NCBI RefSeq assembly: GCF_009177065.1
Contig: NZ_WEZF01000015.1
Location: 124,001-188,000 of the forward strand
Origin: Tautonia marina
Lineage (GTDB): Bacteria; Planctomycetota; Planctomycetia; Isosphaerales; Isosphaeraceae
Length of the DNA stretch: 64,000 nucleotides
Direction: 5' to 3'
Of this stretch, positions 29,013 through 36,917 are shown piece by piece; position 1 is the first letter of the stretch; each line of letters begins with the position of its first letter. The notes under the pieces are model-generated. The model was not told where the DNA came from and searched no databases. It saw only the letters and a list, made by a program, of their open reading frames with translations. Both the position numbers and the translations under genes were made by a program.

Positions 29013-29210
29013 GTGCGAAGCTTGAGGATGTTCCTGACTGCTCTGGTCCTTGCGGGGGCTTCCCTCGCGTCGGGTGTTGGTTGCTCCGGCGGAGGAACGC
29101 AGATTCCTCTGGCCGACGTGCCGCCCACCCCGCCCCCGGCGGACCCCACCCAGGTCCCGGCGAATGCTCCGCCTCCGGGGGCACGCAGCCCGGATGTCTT
29201 GCCTGATTAA
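29013..29210 (+). CDS. Small Pro-rich lipoprotein upstream of DUF1559 gene
   Basis: A 65-residue precursor starting at GTG 29013, supported by GGAGG at 29000-29004. The signal sequence (FLTALVLAGASLASGVGC) ends in a lipobox-like S-G-V-G-C. The mature part is short and Pro-rich (ADVPPTPPPADPTQVPANAPPP), as in spacer segments of wall or envelope lipoproteins. With the DUF1559 gene 308 bp downstream it mirrors the pair at 20.3-21.7 kb, in the opposite gene order. Confidence 0.65.
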   Translation: MRSLRMFLTALVLAGASLASGVGCSGGGTQIPLADVPPTPPPADPTQVPANAPPPGARSPDVLPD

Positions 29211-29517
29211 CGTCCCTACCGGGTCGCGCTGACGTTGACCATCTCTGGACACGGGCAACGTGACCTGCTGATTGAATCACCGCCTTGCTGACACTGCCTT
29301 GCGGACCCGCCCCCGGCATCCCTTCCGCCGGGCCGACTCTGGGATTCGTCTCCGAGTCGGCGTTTCCGCAGTCCTGAATTGCTTCCGCCCGGGTCGTGCA
29401 CGGGTGTTTTCAACGAGGTTCTCGGGTCACCTTGCGCCCAGGATCCCCGTACAGAAAACCCCCGAGGGTTCATCGTCCCTTCTTTTCGGCTTTATTCTCG
29501 AAACTCGAGGACTCCGC
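29211..29517. other. Spacer upstream of second DUF1559 gene
   Basis: These 307 bp contain no credible gene. The in-frame extension of the DUF1559 frame up to 29272 has no initiation support and would bury the pilin-like signal. GAGG at 29507-29510 is the ribosome site for the gene at 29518. The promoter should lie here, but no clear boxes were seen. Confidence 0.5.
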
Positions 29518-30636
29518 ATGATTTCTGCTTCGAACCGACCGCTGAGCCATCGGCTTCGCGGTTTCACGCTGATCGAACTGCTGGTCGTTATCGCCATTAT
29601 CGGTGTTCTGATCGCCTTGCTGCTCCCGGCCGTTCAGGCGGCCCGCGAAGCGGCTCGTCGGGCTCAGTGCTCGAACAACATGAAGCAGATCGGTCTGGCG
29701 CTTCATAACTATCACAGCACGCACAACGTCTTCCCGATGGGAAGCGCTCAGACCACCGTTCCCGGTGGTGCGTTGGGTGCCCGCAACGGCTGGGGCAACT
29801 GGAGCGCCCAGTCGATGCTGCTGGCCTTCCTGGAACAGCAGCCGGTGTACAACTCCATCAACTTCGGCATCCCCAACGCCAGCAATACGGGCGAGGGGCA
29901 GGAGATGAACACCACGGCTGTGACCACGCAGATCAGCGCCTTCCAGTGCCCGTCGGCGCCCCGATACCCGGGCACCTGGCACGGCCGTCCGTCGGCCCAC
30001 ACCAACTACTTCGCCTCGCTCGGCGCGAGCATGAACATGATGGCCTACAACAACAACTCGCGGCCGAACGGCCTGTTCGAGGTGGGTGGTACGGCCTACG
30101 GCGAGCGCGACATCCTCGACGGCACCTCCAACACGGTGGCCTTCGGTGAGTGGCGGACCGGCGACGGCAACGCCACGAAGTTCTCGGTTCCGCAGGACAT
30201 CGTTGTCTACAACACCTTCCCGGCGGGTGCCGCGAACTGGAACGATCCTCGCCTGAACATGCCGTTCGGCGGTGGCTCGTTGAACCAGTGGCTCACCGGA
30301 TGCGCGGGCGTGGCTCAGGCCTCGTTGCCGAACCCGCCGGCCGATCACCGCAGCTTCCTCGGTCAGATGTGGGCCCAGGGCCTCATCTCGCGGACGCTCG
30401 GCAACATGCTCGTGCCGCCCAACTCGAACTTCCCCAACTGCGCCCACGTGCTCTGGGGTGGTGACAGCGACGGCACCTACGGCAACTTCAGCGCCCACAG
30501 CTACCATCCGGGTGGTGCGAACATGCTGTTTGGCGACGGTTCGGTCCGCTTCATCAAGGACACGACCAACCAGATCGTGATCTGGAGCATCGGCACCCGA
30601 GACGGTGGCGAGGTCGTTTCGGCCGACCAGCTCTGA
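29518..30636 (+). CDS. DUF1559 pseudopilin-like exported protein
   Basis: A 372-residue DUF1559 protein. The N-terminus [24 protein letters not shown] is nearly identical to that of the gene at 20.3 kb, as is [15 protein letters not shown]. The globular region differs and contains many Asn and Gly (MAYNNNSRPNGL, GGSLNQWLTGC). The conserved end is HPGGANMLFGDGSVRFIKDTTNQIVIWSIGTRDGGEVVSADQL. It is expected to be processed by a prepilin peptidase and exported by a type II/IV-pilus-like machine. A strong terminator follows 86 bp downstream. Confidence 0.93.
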   Translation: MISASNRPLSHRLRGFTLIELLVVIAIIGVLIALLLPAVQAAREAARRAQCSNNMKQIGLALHNYHSTHNVFPMGSAQTTVPGGALGARNGWGNWSAQSMLLAFLEQQPVYNSINFGIPNASNTGEGQEMNTTAVTTQISAFQCPSAPRYPGTWHGRPSAHTNYFASLGASMNMMAYNNNSRPNGLFEVGGTAYGERDILDGTSNTVAFGEWRTGDGNATKFSVPQDIVVYNTFPAGAANWNDPRLNMPFGGGSLNQWLTGCAGVAQASLPNPPADHRSFLGQMWAQGLISRTLGNMLVPPNSNFPNCAHVLWGGDSDGTYGNFSAHSYHPGGANMLFGDGSVRFIKDTTNQIVIWSIGTRDGGEVVSADQL

Positions 30637-30722
30637 TCGCCCCGCTCGGCTCAATCGGTAGACGTTCGGCACGGTTGCGTGATCGTTGGTCTGCCGGTTC
30701 CTGAGCGTTTAAGCATCCTTTG

Positions 30723-30775
30723 AACCGAGGCCAGTCCTGGCGACACATCGCGTAGGACCGGCCTCGGTTTATTTT
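30723..30775 (+). terminator. Intrinsic terminator after DUF1559 gene
   Basis: AACCGAGGCC (30723-30732) pairs with GGCCTCGGTT (30760-30769); after one mismatch, GTCCT pairs with AGGAC. The loop is about 15 nt and a TTTATTTT tract follows to 30775. This is the best intrinsic terminator in the window and may also protect against transcription from the convergent DUF4345 gene. Confidence 0.85.
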
Positions 30776-30796
30776 GCGCCGCGTGTGATCGTTGCG

Positions 30797-31183
30797 TCAG
30801 GGTTGCGGTCGATCGAGGAGCCTGAGCGCAACGATTCCGACAAGACAGCCGCTCAGCTCGGCGGCGAGCAAGCCGAAGAAGAGGGCGTCCGAAACGCCAT
30901 CGACGACGATGCCGAAGATTCGGCCAAACGCTGCGCCGCCGAGCGCCGTCGCCTGGACAAACAGCCCTGGCCCGAACCATTGCGGTCGCGAGGCTGACAC
31001 GGCGAAGAAGAGGGCCATGCCCAGTTCCAAGCCTCCGTAAAAGGCCCGGATCTCGGCACGCGCGACCGGGCGGGTCAGCTCGACGCCGAGCCCCGTGATC
31101 CCCTCGGGCTGGAGCAGGAGCCAGAGGCCGAAGCCGCCGAAGGCGATCGCGGTCAGCACGAGCGAGATCCGAGCGAGCTGCAT
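30797..31183 (-). CDS. DUF4345-like small membrane protein
   Basis: A 128-residue protein with four predicted transmembrane helices: ISLVLTAIAFGGFGLWLLL, AFYGGLELGMALFFAVSA, LFVQATALGGAAFGRIFGIVVDG and ALFFGLLAAELSGCLVGIVAL. The pattern P-E-G-(X)n-E-I-R-A-F-Y-G-G-L-E-L-G is characteristic of DUF4345 proteins. Function is unknown. ATG 31183 has AGGAGGG at ideal spacing. It appears monocistronic and converges on the DUF1559 gene. Confidence 0.8.
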   Translation of the reverse strand: MQLARISLVLTAIAFGGFGLWLLLQPEGITGLGVELTRPVARAEIRAFYGGLELGMALFFAVSASRPQWFGPGLFVQATALGGAAFGRIFGIVVDGVSDALFFGLLAAELSGCLVGIVALRLLDRPQP

Positions 31184-31316
31184 TTGGGAATGCCCTCCTG
31201 TCGTATCGGGGCCGCTTTGCGGGCCACTTCGAATCCGAAGGTCTGCATAGCGGAACCTGCGCGTGCTTCCAGCCTCACGTGATGCGTCGTCCTGTGTCCT
31301 GGGTGTGTCCTGGGTG

Positions 31317-31341
31317 GCCCCGATTGCTCGTCAATCGGGGG
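31317..31341 (+). repeat. REP-like palindrome, copy A
   Basis: GCCCCGATTG, loop CTCGT, CAATCGGGG: nine perfect base pairs. It matches copy B (read on the minus strand) at 20 of 25 positions, including the loop core CTCG. Confidence 0.7.
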
Positions 31342-31396
31342 CGCGGAGCGATGAGAGACCTCGGTGCGGCCTCCCGTGGCCTCGTGCGGCTGCGCC

Positions 31397-31421
31397 GCCC
31401 CGGTTGGCGAGCAACCGGAGC
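31397..31421 (-). repeat. REP-like palindrome, copy B (inverted)
   Basis: On the minus strand this reads GCTCCGGTTG, loop CTCGC, CAACCGGGGC. Compared with copy A, an A-T pair in the stem is replaced by G-C on both arms, so the stem is conserved by a compensatory change. One mismatch remains near the base. Confidence 0.7.
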
Positions 31422-31560
31422 TACCCCAAACGCATCATTCCGTGGCGGAACGCGGACGACGAAACGGCTCCCAGGCATCGAGACGAGGGCTCCCGATCGC
31501 CCACTACGGATCGGCACGATCCCGGCCAACCGGGGCAAGGTGCTCGCCAGGAAGACGGCC

Positions 31561-32502
31561 TCAGCTCGTGATCCCCTTGGTCAGGTGCATGAAGGCGGTT
31601 TCGAGGTTGATCTCGTCTTCGCGGAAGAGGGTCAGCTCGAAGCCGTTCTCAATCAGGCGCTGGGCGAGGAAGCCGTAGGTGATGACCTCGGGTTTCATCT
31701 TCACGACGAGGAAGGTGTGGTCGTTCAGGTCGGTCTTCTGATCGACCGACTCGATTTCGGGCTGCTTTTCGAGGAAGTCGGCGGCGTCGATCATGCGGTC
31801 CGTCACGGTGATGTTCAGCACGATGTCGGTGCGGACCTGCTTCATCACGTCGGAAACGGCGCCGTTGACGAGCAACTGCCCCTGCTCGATGATGCCGATC
31901 TTGTTGCAGATGTCGGCCAGCTCGGGAAGGATGTGGCTGGAGACGAGGATCGTCTTGCCCATCGCCCGCAGTTCCTTGAGCAGGGCCCGAATCTCGATCC
32001 GGGCGCGGGGGTCGAGCCCTGAGGCGGGCTCGTCGAGCAGGAGCACCTGCGGGTCGTGCAGCAGGACGCGGGCTAGGCCGAGGCGCTGAGTCATGCCTCG
32101 GGAGAGGCTGGTGACGAGGGCGTCGCGCTTGTACGTCAGGTCGACCAGTTCGAGCACCTCCTCGCAGATCTTCTTGCGGGCCGGGCCGGAGATCCGGTAG
32201 GCGGCGGCGAAGAATTCGAGGTACTCGATGACCTTCATGTCGTCGTAAACGCCGAAGAAGTCGGGCATGTAGCCGATGGCGCGGCGGATCTCCTTGGCGC
32301 CGTTGTAAATCGAATGGCCGCAGACGTACGCCTCGCCCCAGGTCGGGTTGAGCAACGTGGCGAGGATGCGCATGGTCGTGGTCTTGCCCGCGCCGTTCGG
32401 GCCGATGAACCCGTAAACATCCCCCTGGTTAAGGGTCAGGTTCAGGCGATTCAGGGCGTAGAGGTCGCCGTACATCTTGGTCAGGTCGCGGGTTTCGATC
32501 AT
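31561..32502 (-). CDS. ABC-2 type transporter ATP-binding protein
   Basis: A 313-residue ATPase subunit of an ABC exporter. Walker A is GFIGPNGAGKTT near residue 35, the signature is LSRGMTQRLGLAR (usual LSGGQ degenerate, as in many DrrA/GldA-type ATPases), Walker B is VLLLDEPASGLDP, and the switch His is SSHILPE. A C-terminal extension of about 90 residues is typical of ABC-2 ATPases. The ATG at 32502 is preceded by GAGAGG. No permease gene is adjacent; the large membrane protein gene ending 164 bp upstream on the same strand may be functionally linked. Confidence 0.92.
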   Translation of the reverse strand: MIETRDLTKMYGDLYALNRLNLTLNQGDVYGFIGPNGAGKTTTMRILATLLNPTWGEAYVCGHSIYNGAKEIRRAIGYMPDFFGVYDDMKVIEYLEFFAAAYRISGPARKKICEEVLELVDLTYKRDALVTSLSRGMTQRLGLARVLLHDPQVLLLDEPASGLDPRARIEIRALLKELRAMGKTILVSSHILPELADICNKIGIIEQGQLLVNGAVSDVMKQVRTDIVLNITVTDRMIDAADFLEKQPEIESVDQKTDLNDHTFLVVKMKPEVITYGFLAQRLIENGFELTLFREDEINLETAFMHLTKGITS

Positions 32503-32666
32503 CGGCGGGGCCTCTCAGACGAGGTGGGGCGTTGAATTGAGGGCGTCTTAGAAGAATCAAAAGGGTGATGAGACCGAGGGCGGAGGTGTCTGGGGCCGAG
32601 TGCGGAGCCTTGGCGACTGCGGACAGGATGACCCAGTCACCTCTTCCCATCAACTGCGGCGGACCA

Positions 32667-34949
32667 TTAGTCGGCCATTGGGGTTGGTAGCAGGACGCGG
32701 AGGACGGTCGAGCGTTCCTGGGTGGTTGTGGTCGGTTGTTCGCCGTCGAGCAACAGCGCCGAGGAGGGGCCTTCGAGTTCGGCCAGCAGGATGGGGCGGC
32801 GGAGGTCGAGCTGGGCCGACAGGTCGAGTTGGCCGAGCACCAGGTTCGATTTCTGCCCGCGCTGGCGACGGCCGGATCGGGCGAAGCTAAGCGACCGGAT
32901 CAGGTCGCCCCGGGACACCGAGACCGTGGCGTTGGGGTCGTAGGTATAAATCTGGTTGAAGCTTCGGGCGATCTGGTCGAGGTATCCGGTCAGGTTCCGG
33001 TTGCTGGCCGAGGCGATCCGGACGGTCTCGCCGGGGGCGATCGGCTGGTCGAACAGGTAGACGTCGCCGGCGTAGGCGATGAGCACCTGATTCATCGTCC
33101 GGCCGAGGCGGTTGGTGATCGTGCCGTCGAGGCGATTCCCCCCCAGGTCGGTCAGCTCGGCGTCGAGGGCCGGGGGCATGTCGTCGAACCAGGTGCCCAT
33201 GAGGGCGCGGGTTGTCCAGATGGGCACGCGGACCCCGGTGAGCGTTGACGGCGGGGTGCTGGACCTCGGGTCGTTCGGTGACTGGTAGGCATACCCCGCG
33301 CTGGTCAGGGCCATGCCGCCGTTGTTGCCCATGCCGCCGAAGCTGCGTTCGGCGGTGCCGAACCAGGTGGTAATGACCTCATCGACCTGGCTGGGGGGCA
33401 AGGGTTCGGCCGCTTCGGGAGCGTCGGTGTCGAGTGGCAGGGGGAGGACGGTCACATCGTAATCACGGTTTTGCGGGCTGAAGATGGTGGCGAAGCTGGT
33501 CCCTCGGGCAAGGTAGCGATCACCATCGCCGAAGCCCTGGTCAATGTCGACCACATCGACCCGGTTGATCCGCAGGTCGGTCCCCTTGACCGCGTAGGCC
33601 GTGGCGTAGGCAATCAGGCTGACGACGACCACGATGGCCGGGAAGGTGATCCAGGTCAGCTCCATCCGCTTTAACACACGTTTCAGGAAGAAGTAATCGC
33701 CAGGTCCGATGAGCAGGATGTACAGGAAGACGAACCCCGCGACCCAGCCGAACGGGACAAGCCGGACCCCCTGGAACTGTTCGAGCGAGCGGTGCAGGTA
33801 GCTCGACAGGTCGCGGACCTCGCCCGTGTAGAAGGCGCTTGAGGTGCTGGTGTCGCTCGTCGTTGCCTCTCGGCCGCCGAGGTCGAGGACGCGAGACCAG
33901 AAGGCGTTGCGGTCTCGCCAATCGGCAAAGGGGCGTTCGTCGACACTCAGCCCGATGACGGTCACGCGTCCCAGGCCATAGGGGCCTCGGACGATGACCG
34001 GGCCGCCGACGGATCGATCGACCAGGAGAACGCGAGCCCCTCGGCCGGGCACCGGCTCGAACGAGGTGACCGAGACGAGGTTGCCGGGCGTGGTGATCGG
34101 TGAGATCGAGCCGACGAAGGATTCGATCGTGCCCAGGTCGCCCGTTTCGGTCCGCTCGGCGGGCAAGGCGGGCAGTACGTCAGCGAGGACGCTGTCGGGA
34201 TCGGACACGAGTTGCCACTGGGCGAACCCACCGGCCAGGACCAGATGGCCGCCGTTGCGGACCCACTGCAAGAGGGGCTGGCTGCGGAAATCTTGCAGGT
34301 TTTCGAGTGTGCCGGGATCGTTGAGGTCGAGAATCAGGGCCTCGACCGCGTCGTAGCCGTACCAGCGGTCGGGAATGCCCTCGGGGACTCGGAGTCGAGA
34401 GACGACCAGCCGAGCGTCCTGCAAGGGGTCGGTCGAGCGGAACTCGGACATGCTCGGCAGCAGATCAACGCCGCCCGGATTGCCGATTACGGCCAGGACG
34501 ATTTGCTCGGGGTCGAGCCAGGAAACGTTGTCTTCAGTCTCAAGGGCGCGAAGTCGCCCCGACTCATCGAAGACCTCGACCCGGAACGTGGTGGCGGTAT
34601 CGCCGGGGCGAACGTAGGTGGAGAATGAAGCGAGCGATCGGGCCGGAACGTCGACCCGACGACGGACGATCGTGGGCACGCCGCCGTCGTCGGGCACGAT
34701 GACCCGAAGCTCTCCGGCGAACCGCTCCGGGCCACCTTGAAGATCGACCCGAACGGGGGTCCAGGTGCCGATCTTGTACGACTGATCGGCCCGATCTTCG
34801 GCCAGACCGACGCGAATGTTCTCGATCGTGACGACCGGCTCGGACTGCCGAGCGACGGCCAACCCGCCCCCTCGTTCCAGCCCGGCAACTGCGATGAGCG
34901 CAAGCATGGCCGCCAGGATCGGGCGGTGGACTCGGAACGATGACCTCAT
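32667..34949 (-). CDS. Large exported membrane protein of unknown function
   Basis: A 760-residue protein with an N-terminal signal (ILAAMLALIAVAGL). Residues of about 40-440 are extracytoplasmic and include a glutamine-amidotransferase-like/BatA-like region (WVRNGGHLVLAGGF, GPYGLGRVTVIGLSVDERPFADW). Two transmembrane helices follow near the middle (WVAGFVFLYILLIGPGDYFFL and FPAIVVVVSLIAYATAYAV), then a second soluble domain. This layout is common in planctomycete genes near ABC-2 ATPases or MoxR/DUF58 clusters, but the role is not established. ATG 34949 follows GGAGAGG; the open frame extends to 35279. The downstream ABC ATPase gene may be cotranscribed. Confidence 0.75.
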   Translation of the reverse strand: MRSSFRVHRPILAAMLALIAVAGLERGGGLAVARQSEPVVTIENIRVGLAEDRADQSYKIGTWTPVRVDLQGGPERFAGELRVIVPDDGGVPTIVRRRVDVPARSLASFSTYVRPGDTATTFRVEVFDESGRLRALETEDNVSWLDPEQIVLAVIGNPGGVDLLPSMSEFRSTDPLQDARLVVSRLRVPEGIPDRWYGYDAVEALILDLNDPGTLENLQDFRSQPLLQWVRNGGHLVLAGGFAQWQLVSDPDSVLADVLPALPAERTETGDLGTIESFVGSISPITTPGNLVSVTSFEPVPGRGARVLLVDRSVGGPVIVRGPYGLGRVTVIGLSVDERPFADWRDRNAFWSRVLDLGGREATTSDTSTSSAFYTGEVRDLSSYLHRSLEQFQGVRLVPFGWVAGFVFLYILLIGPGDYFFLKRVLKRMELTWITFPAIVVVVSLIAYATAYAVKGTDLRINRVDVVDIDQGFGDGDRYLARGTSFATIFSPQNRDYDVTVLPLPLDTDAPEAAEPLPPSQVDEVITTWFGTAERSFGGMGNNGGMALTSAGYAYQSPNDPRSSTPPSTLTGVRVPIWTTRALMGTWFDDMPPALDAELTDLGGNRLDGTITNRLGRTMNQVLIAYAGDVYLFDQPIAPGETVRIASASNRNLTGYLDQIARSFNQIYTYDPNATVSVSRGDLIRSLSFARSGRRQRGQKSNLVLGQLDLSAQLDLRRPILLAELEGPSSALLLDGEQPTTTTQERSTVLRVLLPTPMAD

Positions 34950-35233
34950 GGTGCCTCTCCGCGATCGCTGCATGTCACCTGGGGCGGGTTCGGGCGGATC
35001 TGGTGATGGGAGGAGATGGGATGCCGTTCGGCCGATGCTCGCTCGCATCGCGTTGACGCCGATCGATCGCGGCCCCATCGCGTGAGGGAACCGGGCCGGG
35101 CTCGCAGAGGCATCGTCGAGGATAGAGAGCATTCCGGACGCCGAGATGAACCAGATCGGATCGAAGAATTTTCGAACGGGGCGAATTCCCCAGGGGCGAT
35201 TCGAGGCGATGCGATGCAAGTCAGGACGGCGGC

Positions 35234-35557
35234 TCAGGGCTTTTCCGACGGGTCGCAGCGGCAAGGGTCGTCGCCGCATCCGGGGCAGCCCTGGCCGTAT
35301 TTCCGTCGAACCGCCGCGTCGAGGTCGATCCCTCGAAGATTGGCCAGGGTCGCCAGCCAGGCGAGCACGTCGGCCATCTCCAAAGCGAGATCGTCGTCGC
35401 TGCCGCTACGAAGCGCCTCGGCCAGCTCGCCAAACTCGGCGGTCAGCCAGAGGAAGGTCGCGGCGTCACCGCGCGCGGCGTCCTTGGCTCCGTAGAGCGA
35501 GGCGATCCGACGCTGCAACGCGCCGAGCGTCATCCCTCCGGCGGAAGATTCGCTCAT
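35234..35557 (-). CDS. MazG-like nucleotide pyrophosphohydrolase with Cys-rich tail
   Basis: A 107-residue all-alpha NTP pyrophosphohydrolase of the MazG family, which removes non-canonical nucleotides. Metal-binding acidic residues are visible in FGELAEAL (helix 2 E..E) and LEMADVLAWLATLANLRGIDL (E..D of helix 3). After RKYGQG it ends with CPGCGDDPCRCDP, a Cys-rich tail (four Cys) that is not part of the core fold and may bind zinc. The start is ATG 35557, with GTG 35560 as an alternative; neither has a strong ribosome site. Confidence 0.82.
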   Translation of the reverse strand: MSESSAGGMTLGALQRRIASLYGAKDAARGDAATFLWLTAEFGELAEALRSGSDDDLALEMADVLAWLATLANLRGIDLDAAVRRKYGQGCPGCGDDPCRCDPSEKP

Positions 35558-35597
35558 CACAGCACAATGTTAAAGGGCGAGTCCGAGAATTGCCAGT

Positions 35598-35629
35598 CCC
35601 GGGCCGACCTTTGCCAAGGTCGGCCCGGG
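35598..35629 (-). terminator. 14-bp perfect hairpin after surface-protein gene
   Basis: CCCGGGCCGACCTT (35598-35611) and AAGGTCGGCCCGGG (35616-35629) pair perfectly around a TGCC loop, 21 bp past the stop of the surface protein gene read from the right. A T-rich tail is absent on the minus strand. It most likely ends or stabilises that transcript before the MazG-like gene. Confidence 0.65.
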
Positions 35630-35650
35630 GGAGCGCTGTCCCGTCGGAGA

Positions 35651-36592
35651 TCAAGGGATCTCATTGCCGACGACCAGGAAGCGGTCGGCCGGGAACGGGT
35701 TCTCGACCGAGAATCGGCTGGTGCCGACAAAATCACCCAGGTCGAGGAAGGGCGCGGCCAGGGTCCGGTTGATCCGGAAGATGCTGCCGACATCGACCAG
35801 CACGCCGCCGTCGATTCGGGCCCCCTGCCCTCCCAGGCCGGTGCCCGAGGCCGGCTGCGCGATCAGGCCGAGGTCGCGACCGATCTGGACGCTCGCGCCG
35901 TCGGTCATCGTCAGATAGCCGCCGACGTTCAGGACGTTCAGATCGAGGCCGGTGCGGATGCCGGTGTCCGGCCCCGCCAGGTGGGCGCTGCGAAGAATTT
36001 CGAGCTGGTTCAAGGTGCCAGCGACGTTGATCGCCGCGCCCGGCTCCATTTCGGCCAGGGCGATCCGATCGACGGTCGCATCGCCGCGCACGATCATCGG
36101 GCCGCTGAGCTTGGCCGTGTTGTAGCCGAAGATGCCGTTGATCGGGCCGTAGACGTCGAGCAGGCCGACGTTCAACATCCCATCGCCAAACGCCTTGAAC
36201 GGCCCGAAGGTGTGGGCTCCCCGAGGCACCCGGACCCGCGTCAGGGGAACGATGTCGAGTTGGCTCAGCGTGTTGGTGCCACGCACGACCAGACCGATCC
36301 GGCCGTCGGGCAACGAGGTCGAGGTGATGGCCCCCTCGCCGGTTAGCTGAACGCGGTAGCGCTCGCCGTCGGTGTCAGTGACGGTCACCGCGCTGCCGGC
36401 GGCGGTCACGAACCGCTGAACATTGCCGCGGGTGCCGATGCCCAGTTGCTGCGCGAGCAAGGCCCGCTGTTGCAGAAAGCGGGCGCCCGGGGTCAGGGTG
36501 GACATGAGTTGTCGTGATTCAAGGGCATCGCCGATGGCCGGTCGGTAAGACCGTCGAGCCGGCCGACCCGTCCTGTCTCGCTTGCTCATCAT
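35651..36592 (-). CDS. Secreted planctomycete surface protein
   Basis: A 313-residue protein whose N-terminus RSYRPAIGDALESRQLMSTLTPG carries the planctomycete extracellular signature (LESRQLMS). The body consists of beta-rich segments with Gly-Asn turns (LQLTGEGAITSTSLPDGRIGLVVRG, GPMIVRGDATVDRIALAEM, LDLNVLNVGGYLTMTDG), consistent with a small beta-helix or beta-solenoid. No catalytic motif is seen. ATG 36592 (MMSKRD) follows GGAGGAATCGGG. It is divergent from the alginate-export-like gene, so the two may share a regulatory region and act at the same cell surface. Confidence 0.75.
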   Translation of the reverse strand: MMSKRDRTGRPARRSYRPAIGDALESRQLMSTLTPGARFLQQRALLAQQLGIGTRGNVQRFVTAAGSAVTVTDTDGERYRVQLTGEGAITSTSLPDGRIGLVVRGTNTLSQLDIVPLTRVRVPRGAHTFGPFKAFGDGMLNVGLLDVYGPINGIFGYNTAKLSGPMIVRGDATVDRIALAEMEPGAAINVAGTLNQLEILRSAHLAGPDTGIRTGLDLNVLNVGGYLTMTDGASVQIGRDLGLIAQPASGTGLGGQGARIDGGVLVDVGSIFRINRTLAAPFLDLGDFVGTSRFSVENPFPADRFLVVGNEIP

Positions 36593-36917
36593 CCCGATTC
36601 CTCCGTGAAATGGTCGGGTGCGTGCTCGCAGCCTCCGGCCTGGCTCGTCGATGAGGATGACGCGCCGACTCCGAAGGTCCACACGTCCTCCAAGATCGGC
36701 ACGCCCTGGCCGGCCGATCGGGCCGGATCGGCACGGGTTTGGCCCGGCGATCGGCCTGTGATGGTCTTGCCGGTCCTGGTGTCGGACGGGCAGTCGCTGG
36801 GGGCGGGACGTGGCTCGCAGATCGGATCGATTGGAATGAAGCAAGGGCCTGTGTCGATAGAAGGGGTGTTCCGGTGTGGGTGGCGGGTGTTTGCCATCGA
36901 AGAGAAGGGGTTGAGGC
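36593..36917. other. Divergent spacer between surface protein and outer-membrane barrel genes
   Basis: These 325 bp contain no convincing gene; frames on both strands are in-frame extensions or shadows. Promoters for both divergent genes should lie here. No clear -35/-10 pair was seen. Confidence 0.45.

Larger units (their letters stand above)
31184..31560. other. 377-bp intergenic region with two related palindromes
   Basis: There is no credible gene between the DUF4345 gene and the ABC ATPase gene, both on the minus strand. A short tandem repeat (TGTCCTGGGTG twice) occurs near 31295-31316. Two 25-bp palindromes in opposite orientation (31317-31341, 31397-31421) are listed separately. The promoter of the DUF4345 gene should lie at the left end. 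Confidence 0.5.
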
